Source of the DNA: Bacteroides sp.
GTDB lineage: Bacteria; Bacteroidota; Bacteroidia; Bacteroidales; Muribaculaceae
Assembly: GCA_014801815.1 (NCBI GenBank)
Contig: JAAVDM010000034.1
Location: 1 to 64,000 of the forward strand
Length of the DNA: 64,000 nucleotides
Reading direction: 5' to 3'
A model generated the notes under the pieces. The model was not told where the DNA came from, ran no database searches, and saw only the letters and a program-made list of their open reading frames with translations. Shown one piece after another: positions 17,722 through 24,818 of this stretch; within the stretch, counting starts at the first letter, position 1, and every line of letters begins with the position of its first letter. The translations under genes were made by a program, and so were the position numbers.

Positions 17722-19017
17722 TTATACTGTGATTAATGCTGTTACATCGTGGTTAAATTTTATTTTGAAATCTGCTACTATAGGTAATCCTCGACCGTTT
17801 TCAATGTTTAGGATGTCACCATTTGGGAGTGAGACAGCCCATGTTGATCCGGATTGATTCTGTATTCCTAAGTTTCCATTTTGTAGGTTCCTGATGACTG
17901 TACCTGCGACCTTAGAAAGATCAACATTCATTGATGCTTGAGATTGACATTTATAAATTTTTTGTCCTTCTACTAAAGGCAATCGGTAGTTACCAATCTT
18001 CAACATCATTGGTCTCCGAATTGCTTGAGTGCAGCGTACACACTGTGAAGCCGGGCTGTCCGGATCTATGAATGTCTTCTTACCGCAGTGTGGACATACA
18101 ACATATTGCGAACGGAGTTGTAATAAGATTTGCTGCCACGTCTTGTCCATAATACGCTTTGTTGGATTATGGATTGCTTCCTTACTGAATGCTTTTATGA
18201 ATGTTTCTCTAAGTATCCGAGGAAAATATGCCCAGCGTCTCATCACATTTTTGTGGAAACGCGGGTCAGGTCGATTGGAATCATTATCAGGATCCATAAT
18301 AAACACGCAGTCTTTACCAAACAGTTTTCTTTCTGCCTCTTCAGTAAGACATGGGCAATTTACAACACGTCTACCCTCAAATGGACGATTGAGATAAAAT
18401 AGAATAAATAATATTACACCTAATGAGAAATAGTCGGTATAGCGATCAGGCATAGCTTCTTTGTCTACAATCTCAGGCGCCATGTAACCACTTTTCCCTA
18501 CAATCCCCATATTTACTTTGTTAGGAGCCACATTATCATTGTCACAAATCAGAACATCACCTGTATTAGGATTTATAAAGAAGTTGCCATCATTCATATC
18601 TTGATAGCTTAGACCATTGATATGAAGACGTTGGAAAGCGGAACAAATTTGTAAGGCAGCTTCGATCAGAGCTTCCGGAGAGGCAAAACGTGCCTTAGCC
18701 AACATAAAAGCTCCGACTTCTTCATATTCAGGAGGACGTAGTTTCATAATATAGCCGAAACTCCCATGCTGATTCGGTTTGGTTATTGCCAAAGGCCACA
18801 AGAAAGATTTGTCAGGAGCACCCGTCTTTACATTATTTTCAAGATTGGCATAGAATGCAGGCTTGTACGATTGCATATACCACTTCAGGGCGTATTGCTC
18901 TCCATTATAAGTGACAAGATAGACAATTCCTTGTCCCCCTCGACCTAATTCTCTCACTATCTGGCATACTTTGCCATTAGTTAGTTCTATAATGGTATTT
19001 TCTGATAATTCAGCCAT
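17722..19017 (-). CDS. Protein-kinase-like protein with zinc ribbon (TerY-P triad)
   Basis: First gene of the operon, 431 residues. Residues 20-270 form a protein kinase fold: glycine loop G25-RGGQG, K45 in ALKWY, E-rich helix, catalytic loop Y138-Q-D140-x4-N145 in place of HRD-x4-N, D159-N-D in place of DFG, and MAPE. A zinc ribbon follows (CPHC...CVRC, about 315-340), then a C-terminal beta-rich domain (GTVIRNLQNGNLGIQNQSGSTWAVSLPNG style) that looks FHA-like. The key lysine and aspartates are present, so activity is plausible in spite of altered motifs. Its start codon lies 20 bp from the putative invertible promoter region. Confidence 0.85.
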   Translation of the reverse strand: MAELSENTIIELTNGKVCQIVRELGRGGQGIVYLVTYNGEQYALKWYMQSYKPAFYANLENNVKTGAPDKSFLWPLAITKPNQHGSFGYIMKLRPPEYEEVGAFMLAKARFASPEALIEAALQICSAFQRLHINGLSYQDMNDGNFFINPNTGDVLICDNDNVAPNKVNMGIVGKSGYMAPEIVDKEAMPDRYTDYFSLGVILFILFYLNRPFEGRRVVNCPCLTEEAERKLFGKDCVFIMDPDNDSNRPDPRFHKNVMRRWAYFPRILRETFIKAFSKEAIHNPTKRIMDKTWQQILLQLRSQYVVCPHCGKKTFIDPDSPASQCVRCTQAIRRPMMLKIGNYRLPLVEGQKIYKCQSQASMNVDLSKVAGTVIRNLQNGNLGIQNQSGSTWAVSLPNGDILNIENGRGLPIVADFKIKFNHDVTALITV

Positions 19018-19036
19018 ATTAAGTAATATATAGGGC

Positions 19037-19235
19037 TCTCTAAATAAGAGATTTGGATGTATTATACACTATTGATTCTCAGCATATTTGATATAAACAT
19101 TGGTTTAAATAGCCAAACAATTGGTCATGAATTTGGTAAAAGGTAATATATCCGTTAAAATTCTGTCTGAATATAGTTCTTATGTTCAGAAAATTAGTTA
19201 TCTTTGCAATTCAAAAAGTATCTCTTATTTAGAGA
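19037..19235. promoter_or_regulatory. Putative invertible promoter segment flanked by 16-bp inverted repeats
   Basis: TCTCTAAATAAGAGAT at 19037-19052 is the exact reverse complement of the 16 bp at 19220-19235, with 167 bp between. Each site has the shape of a tyrosine-recombinase core: arms TCTCT and AGAGA around a 5-bp centre (AAATA on the left, TATTT on the right), followed on the right by TTTGGATG in both copies. Inversion would place the internal TATCTTTG at about 19066-19073 reading left, about 45 bp from the kinase start. No TAnnTTTG now reads toward the kinase inside the segment, so the sequenced form looks OFF. Confidence 0.7.
19199..19206 (+). promoter_or_regulatory. -7 element inside the invertible segment, now reading away from the operon
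   Basis: TATCTTTG matches TAnnTTTG on the plus strand, 13 bp before the right inverted repeat. In this orientation it reads only into the 3' end of the convergent recombinase gene. The -33 region is weak (no clean TTTG). Confidence 0.6.
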
Positions 19236-19288
19236 TTTGGATGAACGCTAAACAATAAAAACGTTCTCCAGTGGAAACGGAGTTATAT

Positions 19289-20491
19289 CTAAAGGCTTTT
19301 GAGTATTATGGAGTTTGCCTTGTCTACTACCGATGTATCGAGACTGGCAAGGTAGATCTGTGTAGTTGCCTCACTGTCGTGTCCCATGCCTTCACTGATT
19401 ACGGATAGGGGGATTCCCTTTGATTTGGCAATTGAGGCCCAGCTATGTCGTGCTACATATAGAGTAAGTGAAACCGTAATTCCAACTTTCTCTGCTATTC
19501 GCTTCAGATTGTGATTAATATTGTAGCCGACGTTTCTGTATGTAGAGCGCTCTCTGAGTCCGGTATGCTTGATTATTGGGAGAAGATAATCACTCGTATT
19601 TTCGGGATATTTATCAAGTATAGTCTGCATTTCCTTTGTCCACTCGATTACCAGTTGCTGCCTTGTTTTTCGCCTCCTATATGTCACATATCCGTTTACC
19701 AGGTCAGACTTACGCAAGTATGCCATGTCGATAAAACTCATTCCTCTAAGCATGAAACTCATCATGAACATATCACGTGCATAGTCAAGCTCCGGTATCA
19801 TGTATAGGTCGAGAGCATTGATTTTTTTGATGACTGATAAAGGTAGGGCACGTTTAATGGTTTTGTTTACCCCTGTGTATACATGTCTGAACGGATTGCG
19901 GTTCTCTATAATCTCTTCTTCAACCGCCCGGTTGTATACAGCTCGCAGAATGCGTGTATAAAATGATATTGTATTAGGAGTGATTCCTCTTTGCTGATGC
20001 CATGCCTCGTAGGCTTCCATTATTTCAGAATTGAGGCAGTCAAGCATTACATCCTCATCATGGCGAAATTTCTTAAAGCTGTTAAGAGTGGAGGTATATG
20101 TTTCGGATGTCCGAATTTTACCATGTTGTTTCAGCTTTATAATCATCCTTTCCATATAGTTAAACAGGGAATACTCATTAACGTGACGATGGAACTCATC
20201 AATAATTTCATCAGCAGTGTATATTAATCCATTTTTGTCGAGTTTACGGATAATCTTGTTAAGTCGTTCCACGTCCCAGCGGATACGTTCACGGATTGAA
20301 AGAATAAACGACTTACGCTCACTTCTTTTTGTAGTGGTTACCATTGAGCAATTTTCATCCCATTCTGATGGGAATACATGATAATCGGAGAAAAGCTGTC
20401 GCTGTTTTCTCTCGTGAAGAATTTGATAGAATATGGTGCCCTTGTGTCCGGCGACAGTCGAGGGCCGAAACTTTACTTTAATCGATGCCAT
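19289..20491 (-). CDS. Tyrosine recombinase, candidate invertase for the adjacent promoter
   Basis: The 400-residue protein has the Bacteroides layout: an N-terminal arm-binding domain (IKVKFRPSTVAGHKGTIFYQI), a SAM-like core-binding domain (about 100-190) and a catalytic domain with R in MLRGMSFIDMAYLRKSDL, H-x-x-R in YVARHSW, a second histidine in GMGHDS and tyrosine in TTQIYLASL. Such enzymes either integrate mobile elements or invert promoter segments. Its 3' end lies only 54 bp from the right inverted repeat and no other mobility genes are present, which favours a local invertase. The gene is AT-rich like the operon. Confidence 0.88.
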   Translation of the reverse strand: MASIKVKFRPSTVAGHKGTIFYQILHERKQRQLFSDYHVFPSEWDENCSMVTTTKRSERKSFILSIRERIRWDVERLNKIIRKLDKNGLIYTADEIIDEFHRHVNEYSLFNYMERMIIKLKQHGKIRTSETYTSTLNSFKKFRHDEDVMLDCLNSEIMEAYEAWHQQRGITPNTISFYTRILRAVYNRAVEEEIIENRNPFRHVYTGVNKTIKRALPLSVIKKINALDLYMIPELDYARDMFMMSFMLRGMSFIDMAYLRKSDLVNGYVTYRRRKTRQQLVIEWTKEMQTILDKYPENTSDYLLPIIKHTGLRERSTYRNVGYNINHNLKRIAEKVGITVSLTLYVARHSWASIAKSKGIPLSVISEGMGHDSEATTQIYLASLDTSVVDKANSIILKSL

Positions 20492-20648
20492 AGTTGATAT
20501 TTAGTTTTAGAGTGTTTACAGGATAAGTGGTATATGCCTATAGAGCGTCGTCCGTAGTGATCAGACTAAAGAAAGTTTATCTGTTGCAGTATACATATAA
20601 TTAAAGTCAGTATCTCGATGGTGTTTACCTTAAAAATTTTGTTTGACT

Positions 20649-20677
20649 CCGAAGAGTAACCTAAGAAAACTCTTCGG
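20649..20677. repeat. Inverted repeat upstream of the recombinase gene
   Basis: CCGAAGAGT (20649-20657) and ACTCTTCGG (20669-20677) form a 9-bp dyad with an 11-bp spacer in the 607-bp gap between recombinase and channel gene. There is no T tract. It could be a protein-binding site or hairpin. Confidence 0.5.
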
Positions 20678-20723
20678 TAAATGACTGTATATTGGTCAGG
20701 TAGTTCAAAAATTAGCATAACTG

Positions 20724-20770
20724 TGTGGTCAAATCTTATAAATTTGCCGAAAATTAGTGATTTGACCACA
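20724..20770. repeat. Perfect 12-bp inverted repeat followed by a T run
   Basis: TGTGGTCAAATC (20724-20735) pairs with GATTTGACCACA (20759-20770) around 23 bp, and TTTTT follows on the plus strand. It may be an intrinsic terminator or a recombination/binding site. The rest of 20492-21000 holds only a doubtful 67-codon frame. Confidence 0.5.
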
Positions 20771-21011
20771 TTTTTAGTGTTAAATTCTCATGCTAAATAT
20801 CTTATTTTACTAATTAATTCCTTATCTCCCCTAAGCTCTCAACAAACTCAAAAATAACCGAAGTATTAGTTTATAGAAAAAGAGGTGATATGTTTAAGTT
20901 GAGGAAATGCTGAATAGGCTCTGCAAACTATCCAGATAATAGCCTACTTATTGAATTATATGTTATTGAGGTTTACTTAGCGGTTGCTGAGTACTTATTT
21001 AATTAAAAAAA

Positions 21012-21055
21012 ATGTAAAGTTTACTTGTCTATATGTAAAGTATTATATACTTTTG
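21012..21055 (+). promoter_or_regulatory. Promoter of the MscS-like gene with direct repeats
   Basis: CTTG (21024-21027), a 20-bp spacer and TACTTTTG (21048-21055) give a Bacteroidetes promoter. ATGTAAAGT occurs twice, at 21012-21020 and 21033-21041, exactly 21 bp apart (two helical turns), around the -33 box, which suggests an operator. Confidence 0.65.
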
Positions 21056-21098
21056 TGCTTTCCATTAAAAGAGTACTTACTATTAACCGTTTTTCAGA

Positions 21099-22403
21099 AT
21101 GAAAGAATCGATAATGTCAATTCCAAGACATGAAATAGCCCAATGGCTATTGGATATGGTAGACTGGTTTTTGAATATAACCGGTCTGTCAAAAAATTAT
21201 CATGTACAAGAGTCGCTGTATGTTATACTTGTTATTGCTGTTACATTAGGTATAGGTTATACTTTACGAAAACTTGTACTTTTTATAACACGACGGTTGC
21301 CGGTTTTCAGAAAATATAAGTGGGGCGAGAATATAAAGCAACTTAAAACGCTTGAATATTGTACACAATTCATAGCTCCAAGTGTATTCCTCGGTTTAAT
21401 ATCTTTTGCTTTCACTGAAGGGGATAAGGTTCTGTTTATAATTCAGAAATGTGCTACGATCTATCTGATAATCACAATAGCTATTGCTATATGCGCCGTC
21501 CTTAAACTCGAATGGGTAATTTTCAATGAGGTGAGAAACACGAAGAATCTACCGTTGAAAGGTATCCTGAATATGTGTCGTGGCGTGGTCTGGATTATAG
21601 CCGTGATTCTTATAGCATCGGTTGTAATCGGTAAATCTCCAATGTCATTATTGGCAGGACTCGGTGCCTTATCGGCAGCCTTGCTTTTGATATTCAAAGA
21701 CAGTATTCTCGGTCTTGTAGCAACGATACAGTTATCAAGTAATGATATGATACGGAAGGACGATTGGATTGTCGTTGACGGGACATCTGTCAACGGTAAC
21801 GTTATTGATGTGACCCTATCAGCTGTCAAGGTTAAGAATTGGGATAATACAACTGCAATCTTATCGCCCTATAAACTTGTCTCCGGTTCATTTGTAAACT
21901 GGAGAGGTATGTTTGAGTCAGGAGCAAGAAGAATAGAGTCGTGTATATACATTGATCCTTGCAGTGTAGCAATGACTACACCTGATTTATTTGCAGCTAT
22001 AGCTAAAAAATATCCTATGATGGAAAAGCAGATAACGGATGCTACATCTTCCGGGGGTCTTGATCTTACGAAAGCACCTCAGCAGAGCGGTATGGCTACA
22101 AATCTGGGTCTTTATCGAGCTTATATGTTTACTTATCTCAGGGCTCATCCGAGAATCGTACAGAATGAATGGCTGCTTGTCAATCTCCAGCCGGAAGTGG
22201 AATTCGGTATTCCGGTCAGAGTATATTGTTACTCTAATATTACAGCGTGGGTAGAGTACGTTCAGATACACGATGAAATCCTTGAGCATTTTTTTGCTGT
22301 GGCAAAAGACTTCGGGCTTAATCTGTGTAATTACAGCAACTACAGTAATAACGTCACTCTGGCTCAGGTATCTCAGAAGCCGATGACGCCCGGAAATCAA
22401 TAA
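21099..22403 (+). CDS. MscS-family mechanosensitive channel, YbdG-like
   Basis: The 434-residue protein has about five hydrophobic helices. The pore-lining segment SLLAGLGALSAALLLIFKDSILGLVATIQL keeps the Gly/Ala-packed MscS pattern, and a beta domain follows (MIRKDDWIVVDGTSVNGNVIDVTLSAVKVKNWDNTTAILSPYKL). The remaining cytoplasmic region is long, as in YbdG. These inner-membrane channels open on hypo-osmotic shock. The transcript carries a leader motif (AAGAGTACTTACTATTAACCG type) shared with other genes here. A hairpin terminator follows. Confidence 0.9.
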   Translation: MKESIMSIPRHEIAQWLLDMVDWFLNITGLSKNYHVQESLYVILVIAVTLGIGYTLRKLVLFITRRLPVFRKYKWGENIKQLKTLEYCTQFIAPSVFLGLISFAFTEGDKVLFIIQKCATIYLIITIAIAICAVLKLEWVIFNEVRNTKNLPLKGILNMCRGVVWIIAVILIASVVIGKSPMSLLAGLGALSAALLLIFKDSILGLVATIQLSSNDMIRKDDWIVVDGTSVNGNVIDVTLSAVKVKNWDNTTAILSPYKLVSGSFVNWRGMFESGARRIESCIYIDPCSVAMTTPDLFAAIAKKYPMMEKQITDATSSGGLDLTKAPQQSGMATNLGLYRAYMFTYLRAHPRIVQNEWLLVNLQPEVEFGIPVRVYCYSNITAWVEYVQIHDEILEHFFAVAKDFGLNLCNYSNYSNNVTLAQVSQKPMTPGNQ

Positions 22404-22413
22404 TATGACCATA

Positions 22414-22465
22414 CCTCCATAAGAAATGTTGAATCCGTTATTGGAATCAACATTTCTATGGAAGG
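22414..22465 (+). terminator. Long hairpin after the MscS-like gene
   Basis: An arm ending GAAATGTTGA (to 22432) pairs with TCAACATTTC (22447-22456). The stem continues with one bulge through CCAT/ATGG. The T tract is weak. Confidence 0.55.
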
Positions 22466-22595
22466 GTGTAATAAATGTAATTCTTACATCTAATCTCGTT
22501 AAAAAGATTTTCACCCTGAATCTTATAAATCTTGTGTGCAATGTAGGGGGTATATGCAACTCCACTGAATTGTATGATAAAAAAGTAATATTCAT

Positions 22596-22696
22596 AAGTA
22601 ACTCTTAAAAATTAAACGATATCTCCTTCGCTCCGCGCCCGAATCGCCTTAAAAATAACTGCGTTTTATGTGTTCATTAATTTTTAAGAGCTACTT
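22596..22696. repeat. MITE-like element, copy A
   Basis: Ends are 20-bp inverted repeats with one mismatch: 22596-22615 (AAGTAACTCTTAAAAATTAA) and 22677-22696 (TTAATTTTTAAGAGCTACTT). The interior, read on the minus strand, carries AAAACGCAGTTATTTTTAAG followed by a GC-rich part. The same ends and core recur at 33839-34022. It has no coding capacity. It lies just before the 4-TM gene at 22714, whose leader it forms. Confidence 0.65.
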
Positions 22697-22713
22697 AATT
22701 AACCGTTTAAGAT

Positions 22714-23127
22714 ATGAAAAATTTATTGTTTCCACGGCAGTTTCATCTTGTAGGATGGCTGCTTTTTATTCCTGCTGCTATAGTGGGTATGCTTTTATAC
22801 TTCAGTTTCTGTAATTTTCATGGTGTGACTGAGATAGTGGTAAACGATGCCGTAATTATAGGCATAGCTTTGGGAGCACTTTTTATAGTATGCTCTAAAG
22901 AGCGACATGAAGATGAAATGACACGTGCTATACGGCTTGCATCTTTGCTGAACGCTATGTATATGTATGTAGTGATACTGATTGCAAGCACGTTGCTACT
23001 TAACGGAGTTGCCTACTTTCAGTTTATGATTCTTAATCTTGTGCTTTTGCCGGTGATATTTGTTATTATATTCCGTCTGGAGCTGCAACGTTATAACAAA
23101 ATGAGTGATGACGAAGAACGAGAATGA
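22714..23127 (+). CDS. Four-helix membrane protein paired with an XRE regulator
   Basis: The 137-residue protein has four hydrophobic segments (about 12-32, 43-60, 85-101 and 104-122), with a charged cytoplasmic turn ERHEDEMTRAIR. This size, and the 4-nt overlap (ATGA) with a short XRE-type gene, is a common Bacteroidetes and Firmicutes pair in which a small HTH protein controls a DUF2178-like membrane protein. Exact function unknown. Confidence 0.7.
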   Translation: MKNLLFPRQFHLVGWLLFIPAAIVGMLLYFSFCNFHGVTEIVVNDAVIIGIALGALFIVCSKERHEDEMTRAIRLASLLNAMYMYVVILIASTLLLNGVAYFQFMILNLVLLPVIFVIIFRLELQRYNKMSDDEERE

Positions 23128-23324
23128 AGAATAGAATTAAAGTTGAACGAGCGGAGAAAGAAGTCACACAGCAGCAACTGGCCGATGCTGTAGGAGTAAG
23201 CCGACAGACTATTGTGGCTATTGAGAAAAATAGATTTCTGCCTTCCACACCTCTTGCACTGAAGATAGCAAGGTATTTCTCAAAACCTGTTGAGTCTATT
23301 TTTATACTTGAGGAAGGAGATTAA
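23124..23324 (+). CDS. Small XRE-type helix-turn-helix regulator
   Basis: The 66-residue protein is almost only a Cro/CI-type HTH: VTQQQLADAVGVSRQTIVAIEKNRFLPSTPLALKIARYF, then PVESIF, as in the YozG/YgzD group. It overlaps the membrane protein gene by 4 nt and is presumably an autoregulator of the pair. Confidence 0.85.
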   Translation: MKNRIKVERAEKEVTQQQLADAVGVSRQTIVAIEKNRFLPSTPLALKIARYFSKPVESIFILEEGD

Positions 23325-23364
23325 GTAACTCTTTTATATATTCCTTAATTTTTAAGGACTACTT
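23323..23364. repeat. Short copy of the leader motif as a hairpin
   Basis: AAGTAACTCTT (23323-23333) and AAGGACTACTT (23354-23364) form an imperfect dyad; the second half sits within TTAATTTTTAAGGACTACTT. It overlaps the stop codon of the HTH gene and precedes the next ATG by 14 bp. Confidence 0.5.
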
Positions 23365-23378
23365 AAAACAATAATATT

Positions 23379-23867
23379 ATGAATAAATTTAAAGTAAAGT
23401 TCAGTACATATTGTATTGTAGTCACCCTGGCTGTTCTTATTTTGCTTGTGGTAGGTTTAGTATCTCTCAGAGGTATTGACATGAAAATGAATCTAATGAT
23501 TGTAGTAGTTGTTTGTCTTCTGGGAGCCGGTATTTTTTACTGTCCCGTAAGTATCGGAGTGACACATGAAGCTATGATTATTCATCGTCTGCTGAAAAAC
23601 AGAATTATATCTTATTCAGACATTTCTTCTGTCGAACGCTGTTCCCCATCGGCAGGTGGTCTGCGTCTTTGCGGCAGCGGTGGCTTTATGGGTTATTGGG
23701 GATATTTTCATGATATTATAATAGGTTCCTACTTCGGATATTACGGAGACCGCAGTCAGTGTGTTCTTATACGTCTCAAATCAGGCCGGCAATACGTTGT
23801 CAGCTGCGAGCAGCCTAATCTTATGCTCGAAGTGATTAATAAATATCTGCCTGCCTCCGGAGTATAG
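23379..23867 (+). CDS. Two-TM protein with PH-like C-terminal domain
   Basis: 162 residues. Two hydrophobic segments (about 10-28 and 38-56) are followed by a beta-rich stretch (VTHEAMIIHRLLKNRIISYSDISSVER... QCVLIRLKSGRQYVVSCEQPNLML...INKYL) that resembles bacterial PH (bPH) domains, which often have a final amphipathic helix. A glycine/aromatic loop (GGFMGYWGYFHD) sits in the middle. Probably a membrane-anchored protein; role unknown. The gene follows the HTH pair by about 50 bp and may share its transcript. Confidence 0.6.
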   Translation: MNKFKVKFSTYCIVVTLAVLILLVVGLVSLRGIDMKMNLMIVVVVCLLGAGIFYCPVSIGVTHEAMIIHRLLKNRIISYSDISSVERCSPSAGGLRLCGSGGFMGYWGYFHDIIIGSYFGYYGDRSQCVLIRLKSGRQYVVSCEQPNLMLEVINKYLPASGV

Positions 23868-23908
23868 ACTATAGTCTCGTAAGCAGAGGAAGAAAAATCA
23901 ATTATCTT

Positions 23909-23980
23909 GTGTAAAATTTACACTGAAAAATTTGGAACTTAAATTTTTAATTTCTAATTTTGCTGTGTAATTATTACGCA
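23909..23980 (+). promoter_or_regulatory. Promoter with two palindromic operators for the ADP-ribosylglycohydrolase/Nudix operon
   Basis: TTTG (23931-23934), 20 bp and TAATTTTG (23955-23962) make a consensus promoter. A perfect dyad GTGTAAAATTTACAC lies at 23909-23923, upstream of -33. A related dyad TGTGTAATTATTACGCA lies at 23964-23980, over the start site, with one arm mismatch. Centres are 56 bp apart. Two like operators bracketing the promoter imply a dimeric repressor, most simply the NrtR-like Nudix protein encoded by the operon. Confidence 0.7.
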
Positions 23981-24005
23981 AGATGATTGATTTATATTTT
24001 TAATT

Positions 24006-24818
24006 ATGGAAAAAGCAATAAACAAAGCAAAATTGGTTTTGCCCGGTGCTGTCTGTGGCGACATAATTGGCTCTGCCTATGAGTGGTATCGTGTGAAATA
24101 TACTGACTTTGATATTTTTACGCCTCAAAGCAGATTTACGGACGATACAGTGTGTTCAATAGCAATAGCTGACGCATTGCTGAGAGGTAAACCATTTGAC
24201 ACCAATCTGCAGTCTTGGTGTCGTAAATATCCCGCTGCAGGGTACGGCGGTTATTTCCGTCGTTGGATTCAATCTTCTACTCCTAAACCTTATAATAGCT
24301 GGGGTAACGGCTCTGCTATGCGTGTCAGTTCTATAGGAGCGTATGCTGAGTCAATTGATGAGGTTTTGCAACTTGCTGAAGCATCGGCCGCAGTGACTCA
24401 CAATCATCCGGAAGGCATCAAAGGGGCTCAGGCTACTGCATTAGCTATCTATCTTGCCTTGACAGGTTGCAGCAAGAAAGAAATCAAACAGTCTCTTGAA
24501 AGTAGATTCGGCTATGATTTGTCAAGATCTTATTGTGCTATTCAGCCTGAATATTCTTTTGAGGTTAGCTGTCAGAAAAGTGTACCTGAGGCGATTATCG
24601 CATTTTTAGAGGGATGGGATTATGAATCTGTAGTTCGTATGGCTGTGGCTTACGGAGGTGATGCCGATACTCAGGCTGCGATTGCCGGAGGCATAGCAGC
24701 TGCCTACTACGGTGAAATACCGGAATCGATTCTTAATGTCTGTATGACTATTCTGCCGAATGATATGAAAATGGTTATTAATAATTTTAATGTTCTTCTT
24801 GAAAGTGGACGAAAATAA
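24006..24818 (+). CDS. ADP-ribosylglycohydrolase (DraG) family protein
   Basis: The 270-residue protein fits the DraG fold: GAVCGDIIGSAYEW near the N terminus, RFTDDTVCSIAIADALL (the DD metal ligands), WGNGSAMRVSSIG, and AVAYGGDADTQAAIAGGIAAAYYG (GGDADTQ supplies further metal ligands). Family members remove ADP-ribose from proteins or small molecules with two Mg ions in the cytoplasm. It is cotranscribed and overlapping with the Nudix gene, which suggests ADP-ribose/NAD turnover. Confidence 0.9.
   Translation: MEKAINKAKLVLPGAVCGDIIGSAYEWYRVKYTDFDIFTPQSRFTDDTVCSIAIADALLRGKPFDTNLQSWCRKYPAAGYGGYFRRWIQSSTPKPYNSWGNGSAMRVSSIGAYAESIDEVLQLAEASAAVTHNHPEGIKGAQATALAIYLALTGCSKKEIKQSLESRFGYDLSRSYCAIQPEYSFEVSCQKSVPEAIIAFLEGWDYESVVRMAVAYGGDADTQAAIAGGIAAAYYGEIPESILNVCMTILPNDMKMVINNFNVLLESGRK

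Noticed and set aside
7352..19017. Tellurite resistance cluster
   Set aside because: TerY-like protein is present, but no TerB, TerC, TerD or TerZ genes are seen, so a tellurite function is not supported.
19052..19243. TTTGGATG direct repeats as integration attachment sites
   Set aside because: The two sites differ in the central 5 bp as direct repeats but match as inverted repeats, and no mobile cargo lies between them, so inversion is the better reading.
20566..20769. 67-codon frame on the minus strand upstream of the recombinase
   Set aside because: No motif, no ribosome site, and it overlaps both dyads in the gap.
21987..22595. 202-codon frame on the minus strand
   Set aside because: Antisense to the MscS-like gene and its terminator; no family match.
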